This document shows positions 1 to 7,405 of a stretch of 13,967 nucleotides of DNA, piece after piece (position 1 is the stretch's first letter; each line of letters begins with the position of its first letter). Source of the stretch: Gemmatimonadales bacterium UBA1120 (GTDB lineage Bacteria; Gemmatimonadota; Gemmatimonadetes; Longimicrobiales; Gaopeijiaceae); the NCBI GenBank assembly GCA_002313925.1, contig DCAZ01000059.1, positions 1,065 to 15,031 on the forward strand, given 5' to 3'. Under the pieces are notes generated by a model that was not told the origin of the DNA, searched no databases, and worked only from the letters and a program-made list of their open reading frames with translations. Both the position numbers and the translations under genes were made by a program.

Positions 1-1526
1 TATCTCCTTACCATTAAGAGTGATCCACCAAGGAAGATCACGCCCAGATTCAGGATTATTTGCCCCTGCAGGGTTAGCTCACCACCAACCCAAATCGCGG
101 TAAGGAAAAAGACCACCCACATCCCCACAAACCAGCGAAGTACATGCCGCGGAAAGAGGGCAGGCCCTCCAAGCAAATCGGCCTCATCCAGATCGGAACT
201 TGATATGAGACGCTCAGTTAAGAGGGTCCGTTGGGTAAGGCGGCTAGCCCACCAGGAGGCACCAGCGGTAGAAGCGAAAGCTATCGCTAAGAACAGCCAG
301 TCATACTCCCCTACCATGATTTCCCGAACCGCTACTCCAACACCGGCGATGGGCACAAGAGCGATAGCGGAACGCAAATCGAGGCCAGGCAAGATCCCCG
401 CGAGTGACGGCACCAGGAATACCAAGAAAAGCGGGAGGAAGTAGATCTGATATTCCTTATAGCTCTTCGCGTAGCCCGATATCAGTAGCAGAGTGCTCGA
501 AATGAGCACGGTTAGAGGAAGGAACAAGATCAGGATGAGGACCAAGTCCAGCAGTGATAACGCCACAGCAAGATTCTCGGGAAGTTCCAAAAGCCCAAGC
601 ACGAGATAGGCGAGAAGATTCAGGACATTGATGACCACCACCACCACCCCTACCGCAATGATGCCCATCTGCTTGGCAGCAACAATCTCCGACCGACTGG
701 CTGCTGAGGTGAGCAGCGTCTCCAGCGTGCCTCTCTCTTTTTCACCAGTGATGGCGTCCACGGCCATGATGGAGCCACCCGATAGCATCAGGAGGAGCAG
801 AAACGGCGTTAACGCCATTCCCAGGAGTGCGCCCCCTTCTTTCTCCGCACTAGCAGTGTTTTCTGTCTCTACAGAAGCGAATTCCTCCCTGCCCACGGGA
901 AAGCCGCCAGCGAGGTAGACACTATCCCTGAGTTCCGAACGCACTTCCCTGATCCGGGCATCAAGTCGATCACGGGCTCTGCGGGAAAAGTCACTGTTAC
1001 CGCGGAAGCGCAGGCGAATAATAGGCAACTGCAGTTCAGGGGCAGTCCCTCCATCCGACCCTTCTTCAATCTCAGGTGCTACTTCGTCCTCTTCGGGATC
1101 AAGGGTATCAGCTGCTGTTTCTTCAGCACGAATTCTCTCATAAGCCTCAGGGGAAAGCGCCTCAATCACGAGGTGAATCTCTCCTGACTCCAGGAGAGAA
1201 TCGGCATTTGTGACTTGTTGCCGCTCAAAACGCACTAGCGCTTGAGAGGTGTCAGGGTCGTTGGCCTCAAGTTCCAGGGCTGCTGAGACAATTTCCAGAC
1301 CCCATTCTGTCTCATCCCCTGACAGAGCATACTCGTAGACCGTGTCCTCTAGTCTTTGCTCCTCAGAGTTCCCGATCCACTGCATTACTAGGATGTAACC
1401 CGGCACAATCACGAGGGGCGCGAACACAGAGATCAGGAGGACACGCGCATCTCGCATGAGTCTCTTGATCTCACAACGGAAGAGTGTGCCCAATACAGAC
1501 GTATTGTCCGACCGCTTAGGACTCAC
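1..1526 (-). CDS. ABC-2 type (NatB-like) permease, probably the start of a permease/CPBP-protease fusion; C-terminus cut by window edge
   Basis: The reading frame is open from 1526 to the left edge (508 codons, no stop). The GTG start at 1526 is the first start codon after an in-frame TAG and overlaps the ATPase stop as GTGA; an AGGA lies 7 nt upstream. Visible architecture: first membrane segment about residues 29-50; a large extracytoplasmic region about 51-232 with an acidic stretch (about 144-158); then several membrane segments from about 234 to 425. The NatB-type coupling motif GEKERGTLETLL is at 261-272. After a linker (about 430-462) another membrane region starts (about 464-505). In the known family of ABC permeases fused to CPBP intramembrane proteases, this is where the protease half begins, so I infer such a fusion; its EExxxR and HxxxH motifs would lie outside the window. 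It is the third gene of the exporter operon. The permease identity is firm, the fusion is a prediction. Confidence 0.88.
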   Translation of the reverse strand, partial: MSPKRSDNTSVLGTLFRCEIKRLMRDARVLLISVFAPLVIVPGYILVMQWIGNSEEQRLEDTVYEYALSGDETEWGLEIVSAALELEANDPDTSQALVRFERQQVTNADSLLESGEIHLVIEALSPEAYERIRAEETAADTLDPEEDEVAPEIEEGSDGGTAPELQLPIIRLRFRGNSDFSRRARDRLDARIREVRSELRDSVYLAGGFPVGREEFASVETENTASAEKEGGALLGMALTPFLLLLMLSGGSIMAVDAITGEKERGTLETLLTSAASRSEIVAAKQMGIIAVGVVVVVINVLNLLAYLVLGLLELPENLAVALSLLDLVLILILFLPLTVLISSTLLLISGYAKSYKEYQIYFLPLFLVFLVPSLAGILPGLDLRSAIALVPIAGVGVAVREIMVGEYDWLFLAIAFASTAGASWWASRLTQRTLLTERLISSSDLDEADLLGGPALFPRHVLRWFVGMWVVFFLTAIWVGGELTLQGQIILNLGVIFLGGSLLMVRR

Positions 1527-2323
1527 AGGCTAGTCCTAGGTTCTCCTGGGCTGGCCATTGCCTTCGCGCTCTGATCTTCAGCTTGCATTACTTCGTGGAC
1601 AAAAACGTCTTCGAGATAATGTTTCCCAGTGGCCTGCCTATGCTCTTCAAGCGTTCCCAGTGCAAGGATCCGGCCCTGATGGATGATCCCGATACGATCA
1701 CACAGCTTCTCTGCCTCGCTCATGATGTGCGTGGAGAAAATGATCACCTTCCCCTCATCCCGTAGTTCGTGGATCACATTCTGCATCTCTAGTGCGGCCA
1801 TCACATCCAGGCCCACCGTGGGCTCATCGAAAATGAGGATGGGAGGATCGTGCACGATGGTTCGAGCGATAGAAATTTTTTGTCTCATACCGCTGGATAA
1901 TTTCCCTACCCGGGCTCCCGCGTATTCACGAATACCGAATCGGTCGATGAGCTCCTCGACGCGCTGATTCACTTGGTTGGCAGGATACCCGTTGATACGG
2001 GCGAAGAACTCTAGTGTTTCCCGACCGGTCAGGCGCGGATACAGAGCGGTAGAAGCCGAATAGAAACCAAGACTTCGCCGAACGGCCTCGGGGTCGGCAA
2101 GTACATCGTATCCGTTCAGGGACGCGCTACCTCCGGTAGGCTTCAGGATTGTCGCCAACATTCGGAGTGTTGTTGTTTTTCCGGCTCCATTGGCTCCTAA
2201 GAGGCCAAAAACCTCACCGGGCTGACAGTCAAAATCGATACCGTCGACCGCACGAACTTCTCCACGGGACTCGTCCCAGAATGACTTCTGGAGTCCTTCG
2301 ACCTTTACGTTAGCGATTGCCAT
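1523..2323 (-). CDS. ABC transporter ATP-binding protein, NatA-like
   Basis: This 266-residue cytoplasmic ATPase powers the two neighbouring membrane proteins. Walker A is GANGAGKT (43-50), the signature is LSSGMRQKI (142-150), Walker B with its catalytic Glu is ILIFDEP (162-168) and the H-loop His lies in FSTH (196-199). The usual Q-loop Gln is not evident; the segment around 86-99 reads GFYSASTALYPRLT, a pattern also found in NatA-type ATPases, so it is not a sign of inactivity. The C-terminus is only about 50 residues past the H-loop, short as in exporter ATPases of this group. The ATG start is at 2323, 41 nt after the upstream permease gene, and its TGA overlaps the GTG of the downstream permease. 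NatAB of Bacillus extrudes sodium; the substrate here cannot be told from sequence. Confidence 0.95.
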   Translation of the reverse strand: MAIANVKVEGLQKSFWDESRGEVRAVDGIDFDCQPGEVFGLLGANGAGKTTTLRMLATILKPTGGSASLNGYDVLADPEAVRRSLGFYSASTALYPRLTGRETLEFFARINGYPANQVNQRVEELIDRFGIREYAGARVGKLSSGMRQKISIARTIVHDPPILIFDEPTVGLDVMAALEMQNVIHELRDEGKVIIFSTHIMSEAEKLCDRIGIIHQGRILALGTLEEHRQATGKHYLEDVFVHEVMQAEDQSAKAMASPGEPRTSL

Positions 2324-2364
2324 TTTCTATGCCTGTTTGCTTTGGTTCGAAGACACTTGAGTTC

Positions 2365-3672
2365 TCATTTCAGACCCTCCGAGCTGTTCCGGCCAAGTCT
2401 CGAGCGAGATGACGATTTGAATATCTTGCTAAATTTCGAGAATCTCCCATCCGGCGAGAGCAGGATAAAATCCTCTGTCTTGAGCAATACCCGAGCGATA
2501 AGCAGACACGCGGTCACCATCGCCAGTAAGACTGCTAGCGTTTCCGCGATGAGAGGCCACAAGAAAACCCCGTTGATCGCATCCCGGATCATCATGGCAG
2601 CGTTGGCCACAGGAATGGCGGCAGTGAGAGGCGTAAGGGTCTGATCGGTCTGCTGACCCATCAGAATAGGCATCATAGCCAACAAGAAAACTGGACCGAC
2701 CATGGCCTGGCCGTCCTTAAACGTTCTTGCAAAAGCAGCAAGAATCATCATGGCAGCTGCAAAGAAAAGTGCTAAAGCGATGGCTGCCACGATCATTACC
2801 GGGAGCGCCAAGAACGGAAGGCTGAACTGGAATGCATTTGCAGATTCACCCAAGTCCATGAGTAATGGCCCCATGATCACGCCCATCGATGCAAACATGG
2901 CAACCACGTTTAGCACGCCCGCCAAAATCCCCAGCGTCGCCACATAGAAATACTTCGATGTGACCACACTCAGGCGTGATGCCGAGACAGTCATCAGTGT
3001 TTCCCAGGTCGAGCGTTCCCGCTCCCCGGCTGTACTGTCTATGGCCGGCATCAGACAGCCCATAGCAATCATCAGGACCAGAAACATCGGGATCATCATT
3101 CCCATAAGTAGCGTGCCGATATCTTCCTCTGTGGAAACATTATCTTGGACAATCTGAAACTGCTCGTGCTCGGTTTCTGGTATACCGAGAGCTGAAGCCT
3201 GCTGGCTTAGCCATTCACTGCGATAGTCAGCTATCGTGCTTTCCACCCGAGCACTAGCCTGGCTGCTTCGTCCGATGGCGCGATCGTAACGGATCAGAAC
3301 CTGGAAATTGTCTTCTAGCGCTGAACCTTCATCCGTTGGTGGAAGAAACTCGACTAACGCATCCAGGTCACCAGCACGAAGAAGCACCATGGCTGAGTCC
3401 TCGCTGAGAACATCTTCCTGGATCTCTAGGTTCGTCTGGGCGCCCAAGGTATCTAAGAGCGCGGAGTGCTCGGCTGGCGGATCGAGAATCACAAGTCGTG
3501 AACTCTCCCGGTCCATCTGGCCCATAACGAACATGAGCCCGGTCATCATCACCCACATCATGATTGGATACATGAACACGGGCACGAGGATACCATTCAT
3601 CACGATAGTCCGATCTCGGAACGCCGATCGAAGCTCACGACGATATAAAACCCAGATATCAGACCAATTCAC
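2365..3672 (-). CDS. ABC-2 type (NatB-like) permease, first gene of the exporter operon
   Basis: This 435-residue membrane protein has a GTG start with a good AAGGA ribosome site 6 nt upstream. Its plan is that of NatB/YhaP-type permeases: cytoplasmic YRRELRSAFRDR (10-21), membrane segment about 25-50, an extracytoplasmic region about 51-185, then about five membrane segments between 187 and 397. The conserved cytoplasmic motif GERERSTWETLM (216-227) corresponds to GEKERGTLETLL of the partner permease. The last 28 residues (about 408-435) form a Ser/Lys/Arg-rich soluble tail, unusual in the family. The gene leads the operon permease - ATPase - permease, and the two permeases differ enough that they probably form a heterodimer (inference). 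The transcript should start in the 142-nt gap shared with the divergent hydrolase gene. The substrate is unknown. Confidence 0.92.
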   Translation of the reverse strand: MNWSDIWVLYRRELRSAFRDRTIVMNGILVPVFMYPIMMWVMMTGLMFVMGQMDRESSRLVILDPPAEHSALLDTLGAQTNLEIQEDVLSEDSAMVLLRAGDLDALVEFLPPTDEGSALEDNFQVLIRYDRAIGRSSQASARVESTIADYRSEWLSQQASALGIPETEHEQFQIVQDNVSTEEDIGTLLMGMMIPMFLVLMIAMGCLMPAIDSTAGERERSTWETLMTVSASRLSVVTSKYFYVATLGILAGVLNVVAMFASMGVIMGPLLMDLGESANAFQFSLPFLALPVMIVAAIALALFFAAAMMILAAFARTFKDGQAMVGPVFLLAMMPILMGQQTDQTLTPLTAAIPVANAAMMIRDAINGVFLWPLIAETLAVLLAMVTACLLIARVLLKTEDFILLSPDGRFSKFSKIFKSSSRSRLGRNSSEGLK

Positions 3673-3814
3673 AAAAGTTCCTTCTTGGTGGCGCTGCCGA
3701 AGAGGCCAGACTCATATTGCGTGGGTAGTAGAAAAATGAGCCGCACGAAGATATGTGAAATCACTGTTATCACACACACAGCGGCATGAACTATCGCAGC
3801 GAACGGAGCATGAA

Positions 3815-4666
3815 ATGAATAGATGGCTTTTTCCAAGAGTGTTGCTGCTGGCCTTCAGCCTTCTCCTCGCTTCCTGTGCAAACTCTCCCCAACCGACTGT
3901 TGAGTCGCTATCCGGGGATGGGGACTATCAAGTCATGACGTATACCGACTTCCCAGATGTGCCGGAATTCGGTGATGCAACGATCTACTATCCGCTAGAC
4001 ACTCGTGGATCGATCGGTGGAGTCGCGATCGCACCAGGGTATACGGAACGACAGAGCCATATCGAGTGGTGGGGGCCTCTATTGGCGTCTCATGGTTATG
4101 CAGTGCTAGTTCTGGACACGAACGATAGAAGGGATCGCCCGAATCTAAGAGCAGATGCATTGATTGCGGCCGTGAGAATCCTCAAAGCTGAGAACAGCCG
4201 GAACGGTAGTCCTTTGATGGGCAGGATTGATGCCGGAAAAATGGCAGTCATGGGCCATTCTATGGGCGGAGGTGGCACTCTGATCGCAGCGAACGAACAC
4301 GGGGAGGAAATACAGGCGGCGATTCCCTTCACTCCGTGGGAGCCAGGTGGTCCGTTCGATAATATTACTGTTCCCACACTCATCATTGCCGGCTCCGCAG
4401 ACCGGATCGCTGAAGCGGATGACCATGCCTGGAGACATTTTCAATCCATCCCAGAATCAACGACTAAAGTCTACATGGAGATCGATGGCGGAAATCACTA
4501 CATCGCGGACACTGATCGCGGGACCGACCTCGCGACTGTTGGGCGCTACGGGATCGCCTGGTTGAAGCTTTATCTCGATGAAGATGAACGCTATCGAGAC
4601 TTTATCTATGGCGAGTACCACACGCCTGACGCGGGAAAATTCTCGAGGTACGTAACGAATCCCTGA
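3815..4666 (+). CDS. Lipoprotein alpha/beta hydrolase of the PET hydrolase/cutinase (polyesterase) type
   Basis: I chose the ATG at 3815: GGAG sits 6 nt upstream and the 283-residue product then opens with a lipoprotein signal (lipobox LASC, Cys21). An in-frame GTG at 3755 would bury the signal. Key residues: oxyanion Tyr76 in PGYTERQS (74-81), nucleophile elbow GHSMGGGG (147-154) with Ser149 and Met150, substrate-side Trp175, catalytic Asp196 in SADRIA and His228 in GGNHY. Segments QSHIEWWGPLLASHGY (80-95), ITVPTLI (184-190) and the C-terminal GIAWLKLYLDEDERY (246-260) line up by eye with Ideonella PETase and bacterial cutinases, not just generic dienelactone hydrolases. His148 is cutinase-like (PETase has Trp). 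Cysteines for either PETase disulfide are absent; the only Cys is the lipidated one. Likely an envelope-anchored esterase; the natural polyester or ester substrate is unknown. The gene stands alone, divergent from the exporter operon. Confidence 0.9.
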   Translation: MNRWLFPRVLLLAFSLLLASCANSPQPTVESLSGDGDYQVMTYTDFPDVPEFGDATIYYPLDTRGSIGGVAIAPGYTERQSHIEWWGPLLASHGYAVLVLDTNDRRDRPNLRADALIAAVRILKAENSRNGSPLMGRIDAGKMAVMGHSMGGGGTLIAANEHGEEIQAAIPFTPWEPGGPFDNITVPTLIIAGSADRIAEADDHAWRHFQSIPESTTKVYMEIDGGNHYIADTDRGTDLATVGRYGIAWLKLYLDEDERYRDFIYGEYHTPDAGKFSRYVTNP

Positions 4667-4714
4667 TTCTAGCCGGGCTCGTCCCACTTATCTGCGACTA
4701 TAGCACACCTAGAA

Positions 4715-5143
4715 CTACTTTGGCTCTATGTGCGACCAGTCTATTTCAAGTCCTGGAGGACAGGGCTCATAGGTCTTCTCTAGACCAGCTTCAATCCAGG
4801 GGCCACAAGCCACGCCCATGTTACGGGTGCCATGTATAATTAGCTCACCGTACTCGTCATAGTTCTCCCAGGGTCCATGCCAAAATCCTTGCTCAAGGGT
4901 TCCTGACATCTTGAGCTGAGGCGTCGAAAGAGCTCCGATTTCAGTAAGAAAAACAGGGCCGGAATAAGGCTCCATTGTCTCTGGATCCAAGAACTTGTTT
5001 GGATCAGCACCGCTTGAAATCAGTTCACTCAAATCCCTGGGTGTCTCCAGAAACAGATCGCGCACATAGCCCTCGTACATCATGCCCGCGAGGCCAAGGC
5101 CGAGCAGAATCAACAACAAGGTCCCACCTAGCTTTACGATCAC
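4715..5143 (-). CDS. Small membrane-anchored MORN/YwqK-like protein
   Basis: This 142-residue protein has one hydrophobic N-terminal segment (about 5-22), either a membrane anchor or uncleaved signal, followed by a soluble part. The region about 53-112 contains YSGPVF, GTLEQGFWHGPWENYDEYGEL and HGTRNMGVACGPW, resembling the degenerate MORN-type repeats (G-x-hydrophobic, xGxW, GxL) of YwqK-like proteins. Two cysteines (about 112 and 127) flank the last repeat and could form a disulfide. The GTG start overlaps the stop of the methyltransferase gene as GTGA, so the two are probably translationally coupled. It is the last gene of the permease-methyltransferase operon. The role is unknown; in YwqK-like proteins these repeats have no settled biochemical function. 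The repeat assignment is moderately sure. Confidence 0.75.
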   Translation of the reverse strand: MIVKLGGTLLLILLGLGLAGMMYEGYVRDLFLETPRDLSELISSGADPNKFLDPETMEPYSGPVFLTEIGALSTPQLKMSGTLEQGFWHGPWENYDEYGELIIHGTRNMGVACGPWIEAGLEKTYEPCPPGLEIDWSHIEPK

Positions 5144-5802
5144 TGGCCAACCTTCGTGTAGATGACAAAGAATTTCTCTTCGAAGAGATCCACCTCACGC
5201 GACACCACGAAGCCAGCATTCGCCATCCATTCCGCCACCTGCTGGGGGCTAATCAACATCTCTGGCTGATTACCATGTGGAACACCCGGTTGATTCATAT
5301 CATAGTCTACCACCACCATGCGGCTGCCAGGAGCCATGTACGAGGCGACAGTCAGCAGGTACGCCTGACGCTCGTCGATGTGATGCAGTACATCATGGAA
5401 AAAAGCCACATCTACATCACGACGAGGTAGATTCGGGTCCGTAAACTCACCAAGGACGCCCTGAACGTTTTCTAGCCCTGCTTGTCTAGCCTTCTCGTCG
5501 ATCATAGGAAGGAATCCTGCGTCGACCTCAACCGCTAAAACCGTTCCAGTTGTGCCTGCGGCGCGTGCTAACGGTACTGAGAATACGCCGGTCCCGGCAC
5601 CGAGATCTGCCACCACCTGACCCTCCTCGATTTCGATCAAGGAGACGACATTCTCAATTTCCAGGCTCCCCAGCCGTCGACCACTCTCAAGTACTAGTGC
5701 CCACTGCTCTGCTGGACGCCCACCGAGTTGGGCATCTAGGGGACCGGAAGCAACCAAGGCCATCAAGGCGGTCACGCACGCGACATTCAAGAATCTAGGC
5801 AT
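5140..5802 (-). CDS. Class I SAM-dependent methyltransferase with N-terminal signal peptide
   Basis: The 220-residue product starts with a clear export signal (MPRFLNVACV, hydrophobic to about 19, likely cleavage after LDA at 24). The methyltransferase fold follows: SAM-binding motif I DLGAGTGVF (66-74), the acidic residue ending strand 2 in VEVD (91-94), motif around DVDVAFFHDVLHHID (129-143) and post-motif MVVVDYD (162-168). The start is secure: AAAGGAG lies 8 nt upstream, inside the end of the permease gene, whose TAA is only 4 nt before this ATG. Similar secreted or lipoprotein-type methyltransferases occur in environmental bacteria, but SAM is not expected in the periplasm, so the location or real activity is open. 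The substrate is unknown. The operon partners are an amino-acid permease and a MORN-like protein. Confidence 0.88.
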   Translation of the reverse strand: MPRFLNVACVTALMALVASGPLDAQLGGRPAEQWALVLESGRRLGSLEIENVVSLIEIEEGQVVADLGAGTGVFSVPLARAAGTTGTVLAVEVDAGFLPMIDEKARQAGLENVQGVLGEFTDPNLPRRDVDVAFFHDVLHHIDERQAYLLTVASYMAPGSRMVVVDYDMNQPGVPHGNQPEMLISPQQVAEWMANAGFVVSREVDLFEEKFFVIYTKVGQ

Positions 5803-5806
5803 CTAC

Positions 5807-7183
5807 TTATCTCCTTTCAGGTTCACGTGGCGAGTTCGAGATGGCGAAAATGAGACCACCCAGAAGTACGGTCAACAAACCGAGCACTGACTCAACCGGT
5901 CGCCCCTGGAGGGCCCAGTACATCACCCAACCCGATACAACCAGGAACACTAAAGGGGTGGCAGGATAACCCCAAGCGCGGAATGGACGCTCAATTTCTG
6001 GGCGGCGTATCCGCAACACAATTACACACGAAACTGCCAGGCTCGAGAACAACGTGAGAGTGAAGCCAGCATATTGTTGGATCTGATCAATTCGGCCCGA
6101 GAGAACGATGATTGAAGTCACTATTCCCTGCACAATAAGTGCCGCGACTGGAGCACCCGTCGATCGAGTCTTAGCAAGGAAAGAGAACGGAGTAAAGTCA
6201 CGTCCCAGTGCGTAGTATACTCTCGGCCCAGCGAGGGTCATCGCAGAAGCTGAGGCTAGTATGGACGTGCACAATACAATTGTGACCAGACTCACGCCTC
6301 GTTCACCGAACAGGTTCCGAGAAGCTACTAACCCTACTTCCGCCTGTCCGGCTAACTCATCCACACTCGCTCCGTAGAAGTACACGGCGTTTAACCCCAG
6401 ATACAGGAAGAGCACAACCACTGTACCTAGAAGCAGCGCACGCGGAAGATCACGCTGGGGGTTCTTCATTTCACCTGCGACATAGCCCGCTGCATTCCAG
6501 CCTGTAAAGCAAAACATGACGAAGATCAGTGAGGTGCCAAACGCTGCGAATGTGTCGGTCCGACTCAATTCCTCGAACGTGGCCGATACGGTGGTGAGAT
6601 TGGCTACGTCTCCACGACCGAAAGATGCGGCCGCAAGTATTATGGCCACGATCCCAGCCACCTTAAAAACTGTTATCAAGTCATTGAAGCTGGTCCCGGA
6701 GCGGACCGCACGCAGATGAATCGCAACCAGAAGCCATACCAGGCCCACAGCAATGAGATTACTCAGAGATATTGCACCCGCGACCGTTGGGTTTTCCGCT
6801 AAGAAGGGGAAGAAATGGCTGAGATAAGCAACGAAACTCTTCGTTGCTGCAGCGATGGCTGCTGAGAAACCAGCAACCAGTGAGACAAAGGCGCTCATGA
6901 ACCCCAGAGCCCGACCGTAGGTCTCGCGGAGATAGACATACTCCGCCCCAGCATGCGGCATCATCGCACCTAACTCGGCGTAGCAAAGAGCACCTAGTAA
7001 GGCGAGGATACCCCCGATCACCCACAGTAGGAATATGATCGGGGGATGTCTGATGTCAGCTGCCTGGAATCCAGTTGTCGTGAAAATCCCAGCACCGATG
7101 ATGTTGGCGATCACAAGGGCCGTTGCAGACCTCAGTCTCATGTGCCGTTGCAGCGCACTCTTCTGGATCCCGCGGGTGGGCAC
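5807..7183 (-). CDS. APC superfamily amino-acid permease
   Basis: This 458-residue inner-membrane protein has about 12 hydrophobic segments, the normal size for the family. The first segment carries the substrate-backbone motif IGAGIF (about 29-34), followed by the family features GALCYAELGAMMPHAGAEYVYL in segment 2-3 (about 64-85) and FTGWNAAGYVAGEMKNPQRDLPRA in the middle (about 227-250). The latter matches the APC/LAT-type consensus of a Trp/Asn pair followed by an E(M/I)KNPxRxxPRA stretch. It should move amino acids by proton symport or exchange; specificity cannot be read. I used the GTG at 7183 (GGAG about 11 nt upstream, in-frame stop before it); an ATG at 7141 is a possible alternative that keeps all membrane segments. 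It is the first gene of the operon with the methyltransferase and MORN-like genes. Confidence 0.93.
   Translation of the reverse strand: MPTRGIQKSALQRHMRLRSATALVIANIIGAGIFTTTGFQAADIRHPPIIFLLWVIGGILALLGALCYAELGAMMPHAGAEYVYLRETYGRALGFMSAFVSLVAGFSAAIAAATKSFVAYLSHFFPFLAENPTVAGAISLSNLIAVGLVWLLVAIHLRAVRSGTSFNDLITVFKVAGIVAIILAAASFGRGDVANLTTVSATFEELSRTDTFAAFGTSLIFVMFCFTGWNAAGYVAGEMKNPQRDLPRALLLGTVVVLFLYLGLNAVYFYGASVDELAGQAEVGLVASRNLFGERGVSLVTIVLCTSILASASAMTLAGPRVYYALGRDFTPFSFLAKTRSTGAPVAALIVQGIVTSIIVLSGRIDQIQQYAGFTLTLFSSLAVSCVIVLRIRRPEIERPFRAWGYPATPLVFLVVSGWVMYWALQGRPVESVLGLLTVLLGGLIFAISNSPREPERR
5811..5817 (-). promoter_or_regulatory. Strong Shine-Dalgarno of the methyltransferase gene
   Basis: On the minus strand this reads AAAGGAG, 8 nt before the ATG at 5802. 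It lies within the last codons of the permease gene, which encode the terminal Glu-Arg-Arg, so the two genes share sequence and are likely co-transcribed. Confidence 0.75.
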
Positions 7184-7262
7184 GGTCAGGGCTTCTCCGA
7201 ACTTCCTGTTTTATTGATAACCTAAGATACCAGCTGGGAAAGTTATCGTGTCCCTACAAATG

Positions 7263-7275
7263 CTGCATATTGCAG
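7263..7275. repeat. Short dyad in the divergent promoter region (possible operator)
   Basis: CTGCA-TAT-TGCAG is a perfect 5+5 dyad in the 222-nt gap between the permease gene and the divergent dehydrogenase gene. A TACAAT hexamer at 7305-7310 could be a -10 element for the plus-strand gene, but I see no convincing -35. The gap holds no ORF. The regulatory role is a guess. Confidence 0.3.
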
Positions 7276-7405
7276 TAATCGGATAATTCGTCACGCGATA
7301 GCCGTACAATTTTGTAGTGATGACTCGCGTCAGCCTATCGATTGAGGTATCACTCTTTTGAATGCAGGCTGTTTTTCACCACTCCTATCCCGAGCGTAAA
7401 CAGTC

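Noticed and set aside
632..650. CAC trinucleotide run
   Set aside because: It is inside the permease coding frame and encodes a run of Val in a membrane segment; too short to be a notable repeat.
2020..2070. Missing Q-loop Gln in the ATPase as a sign of a degenerate ATPase
   Set aside because: NatA-type ATPases commonly lack a recognisable Gln there, and all other motifs are intact.
2342..3739. Several plus-strand open frames opposite the first permease
   Set aside because: They mirror the minus-strand permease codons and have no recognisable domains; shadows of the real gene.
3754..3774. TGTGA...TCACA resembling a CRP site upstream of the hydrolase gene
   Set aside because: The half-sites are 11 nt apart instead of the 6 required for a CRP/FNR site, and the right half merges with a CA dinucleotide run.
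3810..3818. Two-codon upstream frame ATG-AAA-TGA overlapping the hydrolase start
   Set aside because: The GGAG site is only 1 nt from this ATG but 6 nt from the true start at 3815, so it is unlikely to be translated.
4667..4714. TTCTAG ... CTAGAA inverted hexamers after the hydrolase gene
   Set aside because: They are 36 nt apart with no pairing between them; likely chance in a convergent gap.
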